A DNA stretch of 41,656 nt from Candidatus Obscuribacterales bacterium (GTDB taxonomy: Bacteria; Cyanobacteriota; Vampirovibrionia; Obscuribacterales; Obscuribacteraceae), in NCBI GenBank assembly GCA_019748395.1, contig JAIEPM010000456.1, forward strand, positions 1 through 41,656. Reading direction: 5' to 3'. The notes below the pieces were generated by a model. It made no database searches and was not told the DNA's origin. It saw only the letters and a list, made by a program, of their open reading frames with translations. Below are positions 24,644-33,471 of the stretch, piece by piece. How positions within the stretch are numbered: the first letter of the stretch is position 1; each line of letters starts with the position of its first letter. A program made the position numbers and the translations under genes.

Positions 24644-25681
24644 TTAGGGGCGCGATCCGCCTGCGTATCCAAAGGCAGATCTGAATCCCTCCGTCTGGAC
24701 TGATTTCAAATCCGAAAAGTCAATAACGTCGTGGTCAATCAAGCGTTCATATTCACCCGGCAGGGTACAGGGGGCCGGATTTCGTCCGGGGTTATCAGTG
24801 CAGACGGCTATGGAAACGCCCGCCTTGCGACACCTTTCGAAGACTGTTTTGAGCTGATGGAAGTCCTTGAGAACACCTGTTTGTCTATAGCTGGTCGGAC
24901 AAACTTCAAGTGTGATCTGTCGCTTAGCTAACTCTTTCAACATTTCGGGTTTTACGAGTGGAATGTGAATGCCGTGACCGATGCGATCAAGAACCGGCAA
25001 GAACTGAGAATGCACGTTGTCTATGCCGGTTTCGCCAAGGTGCGCGGTCGTTTTCAGCCCCGAAGCTCTTGCCTTCGCTAGGAACTTTACCCAGACCTCC
25101 CATTTCTCAGGTTCGATTTCCGGCCCGGCAAGATCTATTCCTACTACAGGTCCGAGGTTATCTTTTGCTACCTTGAGAATGGCCTCATTGATATGGGCTG
25201 GGAGTCTGCGATCAAGGCAGAGTATCTGTTTCACGGTTATGGGGTATTCGGCCGGTCTCAAGTTTGCGGTGATAACTTCTACGATGTCGGTCATTTGTCC
25301 GATGCGTTTTTGAATCGTTAGCGATTTATCAGTTCGGAAATAGGGGTTGTAACGAATTTCCATGTATTGGAGATTCTCAAAGGTGTAGGCTCCGCGACAA
25401 AGCCGCAAACAGAAGTAGGGTAAGTGTTCTAAGCTTTGTAGTTCTTCGACGAGGCTGTGGATTTTGACAAACTCTTCCAGGGTTTGACAGGGGCGTGTGA
25501 ACCACATGAGGAATCCGTCGTAATCCGGAAAGTAGTTCAGAATTTCGTGGTCGTTCTTTTGAAGAAACTTGTAAATGATACGTGGATGTAAGGCTCCGCC
25601 GAGGTGGCGATGAAGATCAGCATAAAGAGTCATGTATTTCGAATTTCCAATTGCCTGCGTCTTGCTATATATACCTCTCAT
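24644..25681 (-). CDS. Adenosine/AMP deaminase-family amidohydrolase
   Basis: 345 aa from the ATG at 25681 (MRGIYSKTQ), which has AAGGG eight bases upstream; the frame continues to a TTG at 25738 and a third candidate is MTLYADLHRH at 25633. Metal and substrate residues of the adenosine deaminase family are visible: DLHRHLGGAL (His24, His26), GIDLAGPE, TAHLGETG (His214 and catalytic Glu217), GHGIHI (His236), LEVCPTSYRQTG and CTDNPG (Asp296). It would deaminate adenosine or a related purine (adenine, N6-modified adenine or a nucleoside variant) in the cytoplasm. CPTSYRQT instead of the usual CPxSNxxT leaves specificity uncertain. Confidence 0.82.
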   Translation of the reverse strand: MRGIYSKTQAIGNSKYMTLYADLHRHLGGALHPRIIYKFLQKNDHEILNYFPDYDGFLMWFTRPCQTLEEFVKIHSLVEELQSLEHLPYFCLRLCRGAYTFENLQYMEIRYNPYFRTDKSLTIQKRIGQMTDIVEVITANLRPAEYPITVKQILCLDRRLPAHINEAILKVAKDNLGPVVGIDLAGPEIEPEKWEVWVKFLAKARASGLKTTAHLGETGIDNVHSQFLPVLDRIGHGIHIPLVKPEMLKELAKRQITLEVCPTSYRQTGVLKDFHQLKTVFERCRKAGVSIAVCTDNPGRNPAPCTLPGEYERLIDHDVIDFSDLKSVQTEGFRSAFGYAGGSRP

Positions 25682-25784
25682 CTTGTAACCCTTAAACAAT
25701 TTGCGCTTTTCTTCAGGAAGCCTTAGCTCCTCGCTCAAGTTGCCGATTCAAGAATTCCAATCGCGCCGGAGCGCAAAAGCACTG

Positions 25785-25815
25785 AGCTGTCAGGATCTTG
25801 CCGATCCTGACAGCT
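25785..25815 (-). terminator. 13-bp perfect hairpin downstream of the helicase-TPR gene
   Basis: AGCTGTCAGGATC (25785-25797) pairs exactly with GATCCTGACAGCT (25803-25815) around a 5-base loop, 39 bases after the minus-strand stop. On that strand the T-run (CTTTTG) begins several bases past the stem, so termination may be partial. Confidence 0.65.
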
Positions 25816-25853
25816 TCCTCTTCTCTTTTGAGTCCGAGTTAGATTCTGATTAG

Positions 25854-28800
25854 CTAGAACCAGTTAAGAGCGTTATCGCAACGAGCAATGCCGTCTTTGT
25901 CTGCAGATTTTTCGTACATTTTTCGAGCTTCCGACCAGTTTTGAATCTTCTCAAAACATAAGGCGGCATCAGTCCACAATTTCGCTTCTTTGTAGCATTC
26001 AGCTGCTCTAAGAAATTCAGACGATTCTTGATAAAGCCTGGCGGCTTCACGAGCTTTCCCTGATTTTTCAAGACACTCTGCTGCTTTGGAGAGCATCAAC
26101 GATTCTTTGTATTTCAGTGCCGCAGCCGCATAATCTTTGCGGCATTCAAGCAACTCTGCTGCTGCTGCTGTCCTCTTTGTATCAATACACCAGTTAAGCA
26201 GCAGTTTGAAGTTGCTCTCGTCTTTCTTTCGAGAGTCCTTACTCTGCTTGCTTATCGCCAGCTCATATGCCTGTTTGATCTGTCCTGATACCACATACAG
26301 TTTTGCGGCTTCGAAGCGCCGGTCCAGCTTTGCAAGACAAGCTGCTGCCTGTGCGTTGTTATCTGCTTTCAAGTGCAGATCTGCGGCTCTTTCATATTCA
26401 TTGGCTTTTTCTAGACAGTAAGCGGCTTTTGAGAATGCTTGCAGGCTCTCGTAAATTTCCGCAGCATTTTGATAGTCACCCAGTTTTTCACGGCAGCGGG
26501 CCGTCAATTGCTTGTTGCCGCTTTTAAGTGCAAGCTCAAGTGCCTTTTGCCATAAACCGGCTTGCTCAAAATTGCAGGCTGCCTTTTCGCTTTTGCCTGC
26601 TTGCTCATAGAGGGCAGCTGCTGCTTGGAAGTTTTTGATCTCTTCGTAAAGCTCTGCGGACTTTTCGGGCATTTCGGCTATCTCAAATGCTTCTGCCGCT
26701 TCATTCAGCATTCCGGCTTTCAAGTATAATTTCGCGGAGCGGTCATAGATGCTTGCTTTAGCAGCAAGCTCTGCTGCCTGCGAAAAAAGTCCAAGTTCTT
26801 CAAAAAGCTCCATCGATTTTTTGAAAATCCCGGCTTTCTGAAAACTCTCTGCTGCATCCAATTTGTCGTTAATTTGCAGAAAGATTTCTGCGGCGCTTTG
26901 ATGGTCTTGGGCCAGGCTGTAAAGTTTCGCCGCTTTTTTAGATGACCCGAGTTTCTGGTAGATGTCGGCTGCCGAGCGCAGCATCCCCGATTTTTCTAAG
27001 GACGAAGCCGCTCGACTCAAATCACCGGCGCTCTGGTAGTTTTCTGCGGCTCTGCTCCAATCTTCAAGTTCTTCATGAATTCGACCGGCATTCAAGAAAT
27101 CTCCGGCATATTCATAGCTGCGTGCCGCGTCACTCAAAAGTGCAATTGATTCATACTCATGTGCTGCTTGCGTATATTGTCCTGCTGCTTCCAGACAATT
27201 TGCCGCTTCTTGCAAAAGACCTGCTCTTTTTAGAAATGCTGCTGCTTCCTCATATATATTCAGATACATTAGGGCTCGACCGAGTGCGCTGTAATCAAGG
27301 CAGCGTCTCCAGAGTCTTAGGGCCCTGTCCTTGCATTGCCGGGCATAGTCCGAAAGCTCTTGATTATCGGACAGGCTTTCTTGCTCTTTTCGAAAAAGCT
27401 CAAAGAGATCTTCGGCCAGTTTCCTCTCCAGGAAAATGACATTGTAATTCGGCGTATGCTCTTCCCGATTTTGCATGAATCTGGAAAAGCCGATCTCGTT
27501 TTCTGAAATTTCGACAAGTTTGTTGAATTCCTCATGCTTCTCAGCCAGAAGTTCTGCAAAAGCGGATTGATCATTTTCAGTTTGTACAAGCAACAAATTT
27601 TTTCGAGCTCGTGTGATTCCCATATACCAGAGATCGAATGCTCTGGAAGTCTCTGCCTTGCTTCGTTTTCCCTCTGCCGATGAAAAAGCTCTGTGGATGA
27701 TGACATCCTCAAACTCCATGCCTTTACTGCTGGCAAGAGAGAGCAAGAAAATTGATTCATTGCTGCTCAGCTCTTTTCTCAGATAACTGAGTGATTCTTC
27801 ATTCTCAACAAGTACAACAAGAGGATTTGATTGTGAAGCGGATTCCTCTCTCTTCAATAAGCTGAGGAATTCTTGATCTGAAGCAATTATCAATTCGGCT
27901 TTGCGGCCTTCAAATTCCGGTGCAAGTCCAAGATCTCCGGCATCGCTTCCCAGCTTTCTTAGAAAAGCGGCAAGTATGTGTATTTGCAGTGTGTTTCGGT
28001 AGTTTTGGTGAACTACAATCTCTTTTAGAGAATTAGGTCGATGCAAAGCTCTCAATCTTGATTGCAAGTACGATTCAAGCTCCTGCCAGCGAAATCCCGA
28101 GCGGCTGATGTTTTGGTTTGTGTCGCCTGAGAAAAATGGAAAACTCAGTGACAACTCGTTTTGTCGGCAGTGGTTTTCCCAGAAAAGCAAAATGGATTTC
28201 CACTCGAGTTCCGTGAAATCTTGAATCTCATCAATTACTATCCAGAGCTTTTTGTCTTTTTCGGCAAGCAGTGCTTTTTCTTTGAGTGATTCATAGCTGA
28301 GTCGAATGATATCTGCTTCATCAAGACAGCCTGAGCTTTCAAGTCTGGATTGGTAGATAGCAAAAATTTCAAGACTTTCGGCAAGAGCTTCCGGTGCTCG
28401 ACCATAATCTCTGAAGATTCGTTCATAGTCTTCCTTCGACCCGGGCAGTGCGTCACTGCCCGGCATAAAGCGTCCTTTGAGAATCGAATAGATCAATGCG
28501 TAGATTTCTTCTGCTTTGAACTGTCTTTGCCAGCGCGATTTTTCTTGAATTATTTGATGCAGAATTGCAATGCTCTGTTTCTTATTGAGCCACTGCCGAG
28601 CCTTATCTTTTTTGTTCAGGCTTTGTCTTAAAAAACGGCGACAAAAATCAAGATAGGAGAAAACCTTGACACCGGCATCGCTATCGACTTGGGAACTGTT
28701 TTGCGCCAGTAAATTGACTTTGTAAGCTCTGCAAACGCAAGCCAGTTCTTCGTGATAAGTAAAAAGATAAATGGCATCTTCCATATTCTCCTCGTAAAGA

Positions 28801-29417
28801 TTGAGAGCTTTAAAAAGTGCCAGAGTCGTTTTACCGGTGCCTGCGGCTCCTTGAACCAGGAAAGCTCTGTCTCTGATCGACAAGATCTCTTCTTGCTCTG
28901 CGCTCAAAAGCAAGTAGCGATCCAGGTTTTTTTCAAACTGGATGTAGCTTTCAGGATCTACGAGCAGAAATTGAGGAACTTTGAAGAATTGACCTTGAAA
29001 TGTATTAGAACGCTCTTCCATTTCGTCTTCAAGAATTTGCTCAAGACTCTCAGCGCTGCTGAATTTGCGTTTCTCGTCGGAGTCTTCGGCAACAAAGAGC
29101 GTGCCTGGTATGGTGTTGCTGCGTTCGAGTCTTTCGTAAGCCTTATCATGATGATTCAGATCATGAATGATAAGTGAGTTTGTACTATCTTCCTTCCTCA
29201 TGGAAAAAATGAGACGCATCTCTTTGTTCAGTCTGGCTGAAAAAATTTTGCCGCTTTTACTGTAAAGCTTTTCGACATTCAGTCCTGGTATATCAAAACG
29301 GCCATCTTTAAGTTTTGAAATCAGAGACCAGAATTTTTTGTGCTGAGCTGCTTGCACGATTTTGTGCAGGGCGGCGCGTACTCGCTGACCTATATAAACG
29401 TTGCTGAACTTGGGCAT
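25854..29417 (-). CDS. RelE/ParE-like domain - UvrD/Rep-type SF1 helicase - TPR-like repeat fusion
   Basis: 1187 aa. Residues 1-100 resemble the RelE/ParE fold (KIFSARLNKEMRLIFSM, SLIIHDLNHHDKAYERL). Residues ~165-660 are an SF1 helicase: Walker A GAAGTGKTT (190-198), Walker B IVIDEIQD (393-400), GDTNQ (431-435), HQNYRN (470-475), SSKGMEFEDVI (563-573) and YMGITRARKNLLLV (from 598). From about 695 to the end are many tandem TPR/SNAP-like helical repeats of the type AAECYEKAGxYxxAAxLYE. The helicase motifs are intact, so it should be an active ATPase acting on nucleic acid, with the repeat array as a partner-binding scaffold. The combination recalls standalone defence or repair ATPases, but no defence neighbours are present. 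The ribosome site is weak (GGAAT). Confidence 0.87.
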   Translation of the reverse strand: MPKFSNVYIGQRVRAALHKIVQAAQHKKFWSLISKLKDGRFDIPGLNVEKLYSKSGKIFSARLNKEMRLIFSMRKEDSTNSLIIHDLNHHDKAYERLERSNTIPGTLFVAEDSDEKRKFSSAESLEQILEDEMEERSNTFQGQFFKVPQFLLVDPESYIQFEKNLDRYLLLSAEQEEILSIRDRAFLVQGAAGTGKTTLALFKALNLYEENMEDAIYLFTYHEELACVCRAYKVNLLAQNSSQVDSDAGVKVFSYLDFCRRFLRQSLNKKDKARQWLNKKQSIAILHQIIQEKSRWQRQFKAEEIYALIYSILKGRFMPGSDALPGSKEDYERIFRDYGRAPEALAESLEIFAIYQSRLESSGCLDEADIIRLSYESLKEKALLAEKDKKLWIVIDEIQDFTELEWKSILLFWENHCRQNELSLSFPFFSGDTNQNISRSGFRWQELESYLQSRLRALHRPNSLKEIVVHQNYRNTLQIHILAAFLRKLGSDAGDLGLAPEFEGRKAELIIASDQEFLSLLKREESASQSNPLVVLVENEESLSYLRKELSSNESIFLLSLASSKGMEFEDVIIHRAFSSAEGKRSKAETSRAFDLWYMGITRARKNLLLVQTENDQSAFAELLAEKHEEFNKLVEISENEIGFSRFMQNREEHTPNYNVIFLERKLAEDLFELFRKEQESLSDNQELSDYARQCKDRALRLWRRCLDYSALGRALMYLNIYEEAAAFLKRAGLLQEAANCLEAAGQYTQAAHEYESIALLSDAARSYEYAGDFLNAGRIHEELEDWSRAAENYQSAGDLSRAASSLEKSGMLRSAADIYQKLGSSKKAAKLYSLAQDHQSAAEIFLQINDKLDAAESFQKAGIFKKSMELFEELGLFSQAAELAAKASIYDRSAKLYLKAGMLNEAAEAFEIAEMPEKSAELYEEIKNFQAAAALYEQAGKSEKAACNFEQAGLWQKALELALKSGNKQLTARCREKLGDYQNAAEIYESLQAFSKAAYCLEKANEYERAADLHLKADNNAQAAACLAKLDRRFEAAKLYVVSGQIKQAYELAISKQSKDSRKKDESNFKLLLNWCIDTKRTAAAAELLECRKDYAAAALKYKESLMLSKAAECLEKSGKAREAARLYQESSEFLRAAECYKEAKLWTDAALCFEKIQNWSEARKMYEKSADKDGIARCDNALNWF

Positions 29418-29627
29418 TTAATTATTCCGGCCGGACTTATTCGAAGCGTTTGCTGACGCGATTCGACAATTATCAAGTCTGGCTTTAGTCTTGGGAGGTA
29501 TATCGACTGTCTATCCTTACAATCATTCAACTTAGTTAGAGTCTTAGAGAATATCGGGGCGGCTTTAGCGGCGCCTGCGGTAAACTAGAAAAGCGGGTTT
29601 CTTTTACTAAGATGCGAGGAGTTTGAA

Positions 29628-29837
29628 ATGAAAAAGATTGTTTGCATGTCCCTGGCTGGACTGTTTGTTCTGACTTTAACGGGCAGCGCACCCGCAATCG
29701 CCGATGACAACAAAATTGTAGATGGTGCAAAAGCCGTGGGCAGAGGCATCATGTGGGGACCCAAGAAACTCTGGGAAGGAACGAAAAAAGGTTTTGGAGC
29801 CATGGGCAACGGCGCTAAGAAAATGATGGGCAAGTAA
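29628..29837 (+). CDS. Small secreted basic peptide (69 aa)
   Basis: Residues 1-25 form a signal peptide (VLTLTGSAPAIA, then DDNKIV). The mature 44-residue part is Gly- and Lys-rich with KAVGRGIMWGPKKLWEGTKKGFGAMGNGAKKMMGK, a likely amphipathic cationic segment. GAGGAG lies seven bases before the ATG, and a strong terminator follows, so it is a real stand-alone gene. It has the size and charge of an antimicrobial-type or envelope-associated peptide, but no family is recognised. Confidence 0.78.
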   Translation: MKKIVCMSLAGLFVLTLTGSAPAIADDNKIVDGAKAVGRGIMWGPKKLWEGTKKGFGAMGNGAKKMMGK

Positions 29838-29857
29838 AGCTATTAAGCAGAACTTGA

Positions 29858-29889
29858 AGAAAAGATCTCCTGCTCAGGAGATCTTTTCT
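29858..29889. terminator. Bidirectional 15-bp terminator between small secreted peptide and tlyA
   Basis: AGAAAAGATCTCCTG (29858-29872) pairs perfectly with CAGGAGATCTTTTCT (29875-29889). On the plus strand GTTTTCTGG follows; on the minus strand the stem lies over the tlyA stop codon and is followed by T-rich sequence. Confidence 0.88.
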
Positions 29890-30722
29890 GTTTTCTGGAT
29901 CAAGCAGGCCTGCGCAGCTTGAACCTCTTCGTCTATTTTTGCTTTGTCCAGAGTTTCGCAGACTTTGGTTTTGAGCAAGAGCAAGAATTCGATATTGCCC
30001 TCCGGTCCTTTCAAAGGCGAGAAAGTGAGCTTATTAGAATAGAGCCCAAGTTTTTGCGACTCATTTACAATTTTCTCAATCACTTCACTGTGAACTTCAG
30101 CTGAGCGAACCACGCCCTTCTTTCCGACTTTATCCGGTCCGGCTTCGAACTGGGGTTTGACCAGTGCGATAATTTCAGCATCGGCAGCAAGGCATGATTT
30201 CACTGCCGCTAAGACTTTCAAAAGCGAAATGAATGAAACATCGATTACGGCCAGATCCGGTGTACTCTCCTGAGACGGCTCGCTTTGCAGGATTTCCGGA
30301 CTCATGTTTCTTGCATTGCAGCGTTCAATTACTCTAACGCGAGGGTCGCTGCGTAAAGACCAGGCAATTTGACCGTAGCCGACATCAACAGCATATACGT
30401 ATCCGGCACCAGCTTTCAGCAAGCAATCTGTGAATCCGCCGGTGGAAGCTCCGACATCAAGACAAAATCGAGCTTCCGGATTGATATTGAAGTCCTGTAA
30501 AGCCTTTTCGAGCTTATAACCACCGCGACTTACATATTTGAGTGCTTGTTTGCCGACAATTTCAATTTTGGCGCCATCCTTTATAGGCGTTCCTGGTTTG
30601 GTGATTTTTTCGCCATTGACAAGGATGTTGCCGTCCATGATCGCGGTTTTAGCATGTTGCCGTGATTGAAAATAGCCTTGCTCTTCAAGCAAAAGGTCGA
30701 GTCGTTTGCCTTTTGTTGACAT
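29874..30722 (-). CDS. tlyA: TlyA-family rRNA 2'-O-methyltransferase
   Basis: 282 aa. An N-terminal S4 RNA-binding domain (about 1-60, KRLDLLLEEQGYFQSRQHAKTAI) is followed by YVSRGGYKLEKAL (catalytic Lys70), the SAM-binding loop CLDVGASTGGFTDCLL (from 87), VDVGYGQIAWSLR, the VIDVSFISL motif (Asp161), LVKPQFE and a C-terminal GNIEFLLLLK with the last Glu of the K-D-K-E tetrad. The family methylates ribose of 16S and 23S rRNA (TlyA), sometimes annotated as haemolysin A. The 3' end overlaps the terminator shared with the upstream secreted peptide. Confidence 0.93.
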   Translation of the reverse strand: MSTKGKRLDLLLEEQGYFQSRQHAKTAIMDGNILVNGEKITKPGTPIKDGAKIEIVGKQALKYVSRGGYKLEKALQDFNINPEARFCLDVGASTGGFTDCLLKAGAGYVYAVDVGYGQIAWSLRSDPRVRVIERCNARNMSPEILQSEPSQESTPDLAVIDVSFISLLKVLAAVKSCLAADAEIIALVKPQFEAGPDKVGKKGVVRSAEVHSEVIEKIVNESQKLGLYSNKLTFSPLKGPEGNIEFLLLLKTKVCETLDKAKIDEEVQAAQACLIQKTEKIS

Positions 30723-30851
30723 CAGATGCTTTACCCAAATCCTTTACGTTCGCTTCCAGCTTATATATTCTGTCGTAAAATGGACTATAAATCACAGGGG
30801 TGCTGAAAGCAAAGCTCGCCGTTTTTGATGGCAAGTGATGCTCAAATAAGT

Positions 30852-30935
30852 GGAGCAGACCTGGCTGGATGAAGAAACCGCCTTGAAAGCGGCTGCCCGA
30901 AAGGGTTGGGGGTTCGAGTCCCTCCTGCTCCGCCA
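30852..30935 (+). tRNA. tRNA-Ser (anticodon UGA) with encoded CCA and unusual D-arm
   Basis: The acceptor stem GGAGCAG (30852-30858) pairs with CTGCTCC (30925-30931), discriminator G and CCA (30933-30935) follow. The anticodon loop CTTGAAA has anticodon TGA; a class II variable arm has CCC GAAA GGG; the T-arm is GGGGG TTCGAGT CCCTC. The alignment to known tRNA-Ser(UGA) is clear except for the D-arm: ACCTGGCTGGATGAAGAA is two bases shorter than usual and forms no good D-stem, and the first anticodon-stem pair is A-C. Confidence 0.82.
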
Positions 30936-30954
30936 CTTTAGATCGACTTACTTC

Positions 30955-33471
30955 TTATTGCTCGCTGAGGCTCAGCTCGCCGTCCACAAGCAGAGCTTGC
31001 AATTGCATTTGTCCGCCTTTGGTTTTGGGCGGTGCTTCAAACTTCATATCCTGGATGGCTTTTTGCAGAGCCTTATCAACTTCGTCCATACCGGAGCTAT
31101 ATTTCAAAACAATTTTGCTCAATTGCCCGGATGAGTCGATGGCAAAATTGACCACGCATTTGTTGGCGCGCTCTGCATCTACCGGTGCTTTGTAACTTTC
31201 TTTTAGTGCGGCTGTCAGTTTTTGTCTGTAGGCGGCCAGTTCTTCAGGGCTTGCCTGCTCGCTTTCAGCTTGCAGGCTGTTGTTGGAAGCGTCACTGTCG
31301 TTTGTGAACATGCGAGTGACTACGTTGACAATCGTGCGGTAGTCTAAATTGCCTTCACCTTTGAAGGGCATGGCTACGACAAGAATTGATTGGTCGGTTT
31401 GTGCCGATGAAAATGCGCCGACCAGTCCGATAGTTTCTTTGTTGTCCTTGTTCAAGTAGCGCTGGGCTCGCCAAAAGAAATTATGGTTTTGCGAATTGCC
31501 TTCGTCCAGTTTTCTTTTAGAATCGCCGATGTATTGTTTTAACGGCAGGAACGGCGGCTGCAGTGTCTTGTCAACAACACTGACTGTGTCTGCATTCGGC
31601 CAGAGAACAAAATAAGCTTTGACATTCAGCTGCTCCGATTCCATTCCAAAAGATGCTTTCGGCGCGGTTTCTTTTGCTGTTTCAATAAATTTGAAAGGTG
31701 GAATTGCGCTTTCTTTGAAATTGGCAAGGCGCAGAATACCTTTAATTGAATCCAGTGAAGCTTCCTGAGATTCAGTGCCAGCAGCTGTGTTTGTGCTTGT
31801 ACTTGTATTTGTAGAACTGCTTGAGGCGGTGTTGCTCTGCACTGTCGGATTGGGTGCCGGCGCTTGCGGCTTTGGTGCCATTGAGGCAGCAATGATCATG
31901 CCCAGCAGCAAGCCCACTGCAGATCCGCCTCCCAGTGCCTGCAGCTTGCTGATTTTTTGTAGAATTTCAGGCTCGCTTGTTTGTATTGCTCCGACCTCAC
32001 TCGGGCTTGCCGGGTGTTCGCCGCTCATAACACTTGCTACGGCCGCACGGGCTTTCATTCCGGTGGAAGTTCCGCGACCGGCGCCGCTTGCTAGAGTCGG
32101 CGCTTCATCGAGAAGTTCAGAATCGAGGTCGGCTGCCGCGGCTCTTATGCGTTTGGCACCCATGTCGCTCAATGAACCAATCCAGGCCATTTGCCAAAGT
32201 TGAAAGGGCGGCGGGTTCTGCAATGCGGCCAGATATTTGCCGTTATGAACTCCCACCAATCTGCCTTCCTTCAAAACGATTGCGCCGAATTTACAAGTCG
32301 GCAAATTAATGGTGTGCAGAAGTGTGTTGCTTGAGAGCAAGCGACCCGCACCGAAATAATTGCCGTTGCTCAGAACCGGCATTGTGGAAAGATCGTCGAG
32401 ATAAAACGCTTGCAGTGGATCAAAAAACTTGAGGTCCACATCATGACCCGGGGTCAATGCCGCACCGAGTTGTCCCGAGCGATGGTACTGCTCTTCCTGC
32501 GCTTGATTGATCAGCCCGAGATGCTTCAATTCCCAGAGAGCTTGCAGGGCCGTATATGTGTCTATGGCCAGTCGCTCGGAAAACTTGGAAAGAGGCAGCG
32601 TGCCGTCGAGCACCGGCCAGAGTCTTTCTACCACCCAGCGAATCTGCTGATTTATTTGATTCATATCGATCTGGGCTCTGCTTCTCAAATAGCGGGCATT
32701 TGGTCCGCCGAGATTATCGAGCATGCGTGGCAGGTCTTGCGTGCGGCGACTGGCTTCTGCAGCCAACTGATCTGTACCCATTGTTATTTCAGGAATATTG
32801 CCCCAGTTTAAGTTTTCGTTTGACTGCAAAACAAAATTGCCGCCGGGCTTGCGCCACATCAATTCGCAAATAGCAAACTCGTTTTGCAAATTGTTGTAGC
32901 AAGCTTTGACAATGCGATTGCCCCTGATCAAAACGCGGGCAAATGGAATTTTTCTTTCGTCGTATAGATTCAGCACGCCGTTGCGACCGCTAACAATTGC
33001 TTTTTGCAAAATATTGCCGGTTTCGCCTCCGCGCATCACTCCTGAGAGGTCCTGTGCCGAGATCGTCAACGGCAGTGATAACGCCCTGTTCAGCTCTTGT
33101 ACTCGATCGGGTTGCAGATCCTGAATTTCAGCTTCAATTGTGATTGTGGCAATGTCGTTTTCGGTAATCAGTGCTTGTGGCTGCAGTTCTGCCGCCTGTG
33201 CCAGATAATGATCGCGGGCGGCTCGTTTATTGAATTCAGGATGCAATGAAATTGCTTTGACGGAAAAGGTCAGGTCCGGATAAGGGAATTTGACCAGTAG
33301 TGCCCAGGGCGCGTCTGCATAATTTGCCACTGTGCTGGCTGGTAGCACAAGTCTGCTTTTGGAAATGATCCAGGCCTGTCCGATAACTTTTTCCGGAGTA
33401 ATGCTGCGATCAACAATAAATCCTGTAATGTCTGCAAGAGCTTGAGATGTTCTGTCTAACACAGTTGCCAT
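30955..33471 (-). CDS. DUF4388 - transmembrane - TonB-C-like fusion protein
   Basis: 838 aa from the ATG at 33471 with GGGTG six bases upstream; the frame is open 108 codons further but that part is not protein-like. An N-terminal region (1-125) of unknown fold precedes a DUF4388/PatA-type domain (about 141-330: DLSGVMRGGETGNILQKAI, GVLNLYDERKIPFARVLIRGNRIVKACYN, WPVLDGTLPLSKFSERLAID). After two further blocks including TINLPTCKFGAIVL comes one membrane segment (about 512-531), an Ser/Thr/Asn-rich linker and a C-terminal part with NKCVVNFAIDSSGQLSKIVLKYSSGMDEVDKALQKAIQDM, the TonB C-terminal pattern. Topology suggests a cytoplasmic signalling half and an envelope-spanning tail. No operon partner is close on this strand. 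Confidence 0.78.
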   Translation of the reverse strand: MATVLDRTSQALADITGFIVDRSITPEKVIGQAWIISKSRLVLPASTVANYADAPWALLVKFPYPDLTFSVKAISLHPEFNKRAARDHYLAQAAELQPQALITENDIATITIEAEIQDLQPDRVQELNRALSLPLTISAQDLSGVMRGGETGNILQKAIVSGRNGVLNLYDERKIPFARVLIRGNRIVKACYNNLQNEFAICELMWRKPGGNFVLQSNENLNWGNIPEITMGTDQLAAEASRRTQDLPRMLDNLGGPNARYLRSRAQIDMNQINQQIRWVVERLWPVLDGTLPLSKFSERLAIDTYTALQALWELKHLGLINQAQEEQYHRSGQLGAALTPGHDVDLKFFDPLQAFYLDDLSTMPVLSNGNYFGAGRLLSSNTLLHTINLPTCKFGAIVLKEGRLVGVHNGKYLAALQNPPPFQLWQMAWIGSLSDMGAKRIRAAAADLDSELLDEAPTLASGAGRGTSTGMKARAAVASVMSGEHPASPSEVGAIQTSEPEILQKISKLQALGGGSAVGLLLGMIIAASMAPKPQAPAPNPTVQSNTASSSSTNTSTSTNTAAGTESQEASLDSIKGILRLANFKESAIPPFKFIETAKETAPKASFGMESEQLNVKAYFVLWPNADTVSVVDKTLQPPFLPLKQYIGDSKRKLDEGNSQNHNFFWRAQRYLNKDNKETIGLVGAFSSAQTDQSILVVAMPFKGEGNLDYRTIVNVVTRMFTNDSDASNNSLQAESEQASPEELAAYRQKLTAALKESYKAPVDAERANKCVVNFAIDSSGQLSKIVLKYSSGMDEVDKALQKAIQDMKFEAPPKTKGGQMQLQALLVDGELSLSEQ

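Noticed and set aside
30852-30935. Selenocysteine tRNA
   Set aside because: The anticodon is TGA (Ser), not TCA, and the acceptor stem is 7 bp; the variable arm is short.
30685-30936. 83-aa minus-strand reading frame across the tRNA
   Set aside because: It runs through the tRNA-Ser gene and the tlyA upstream region with no ribosome site; the tRNA explains the conservation.
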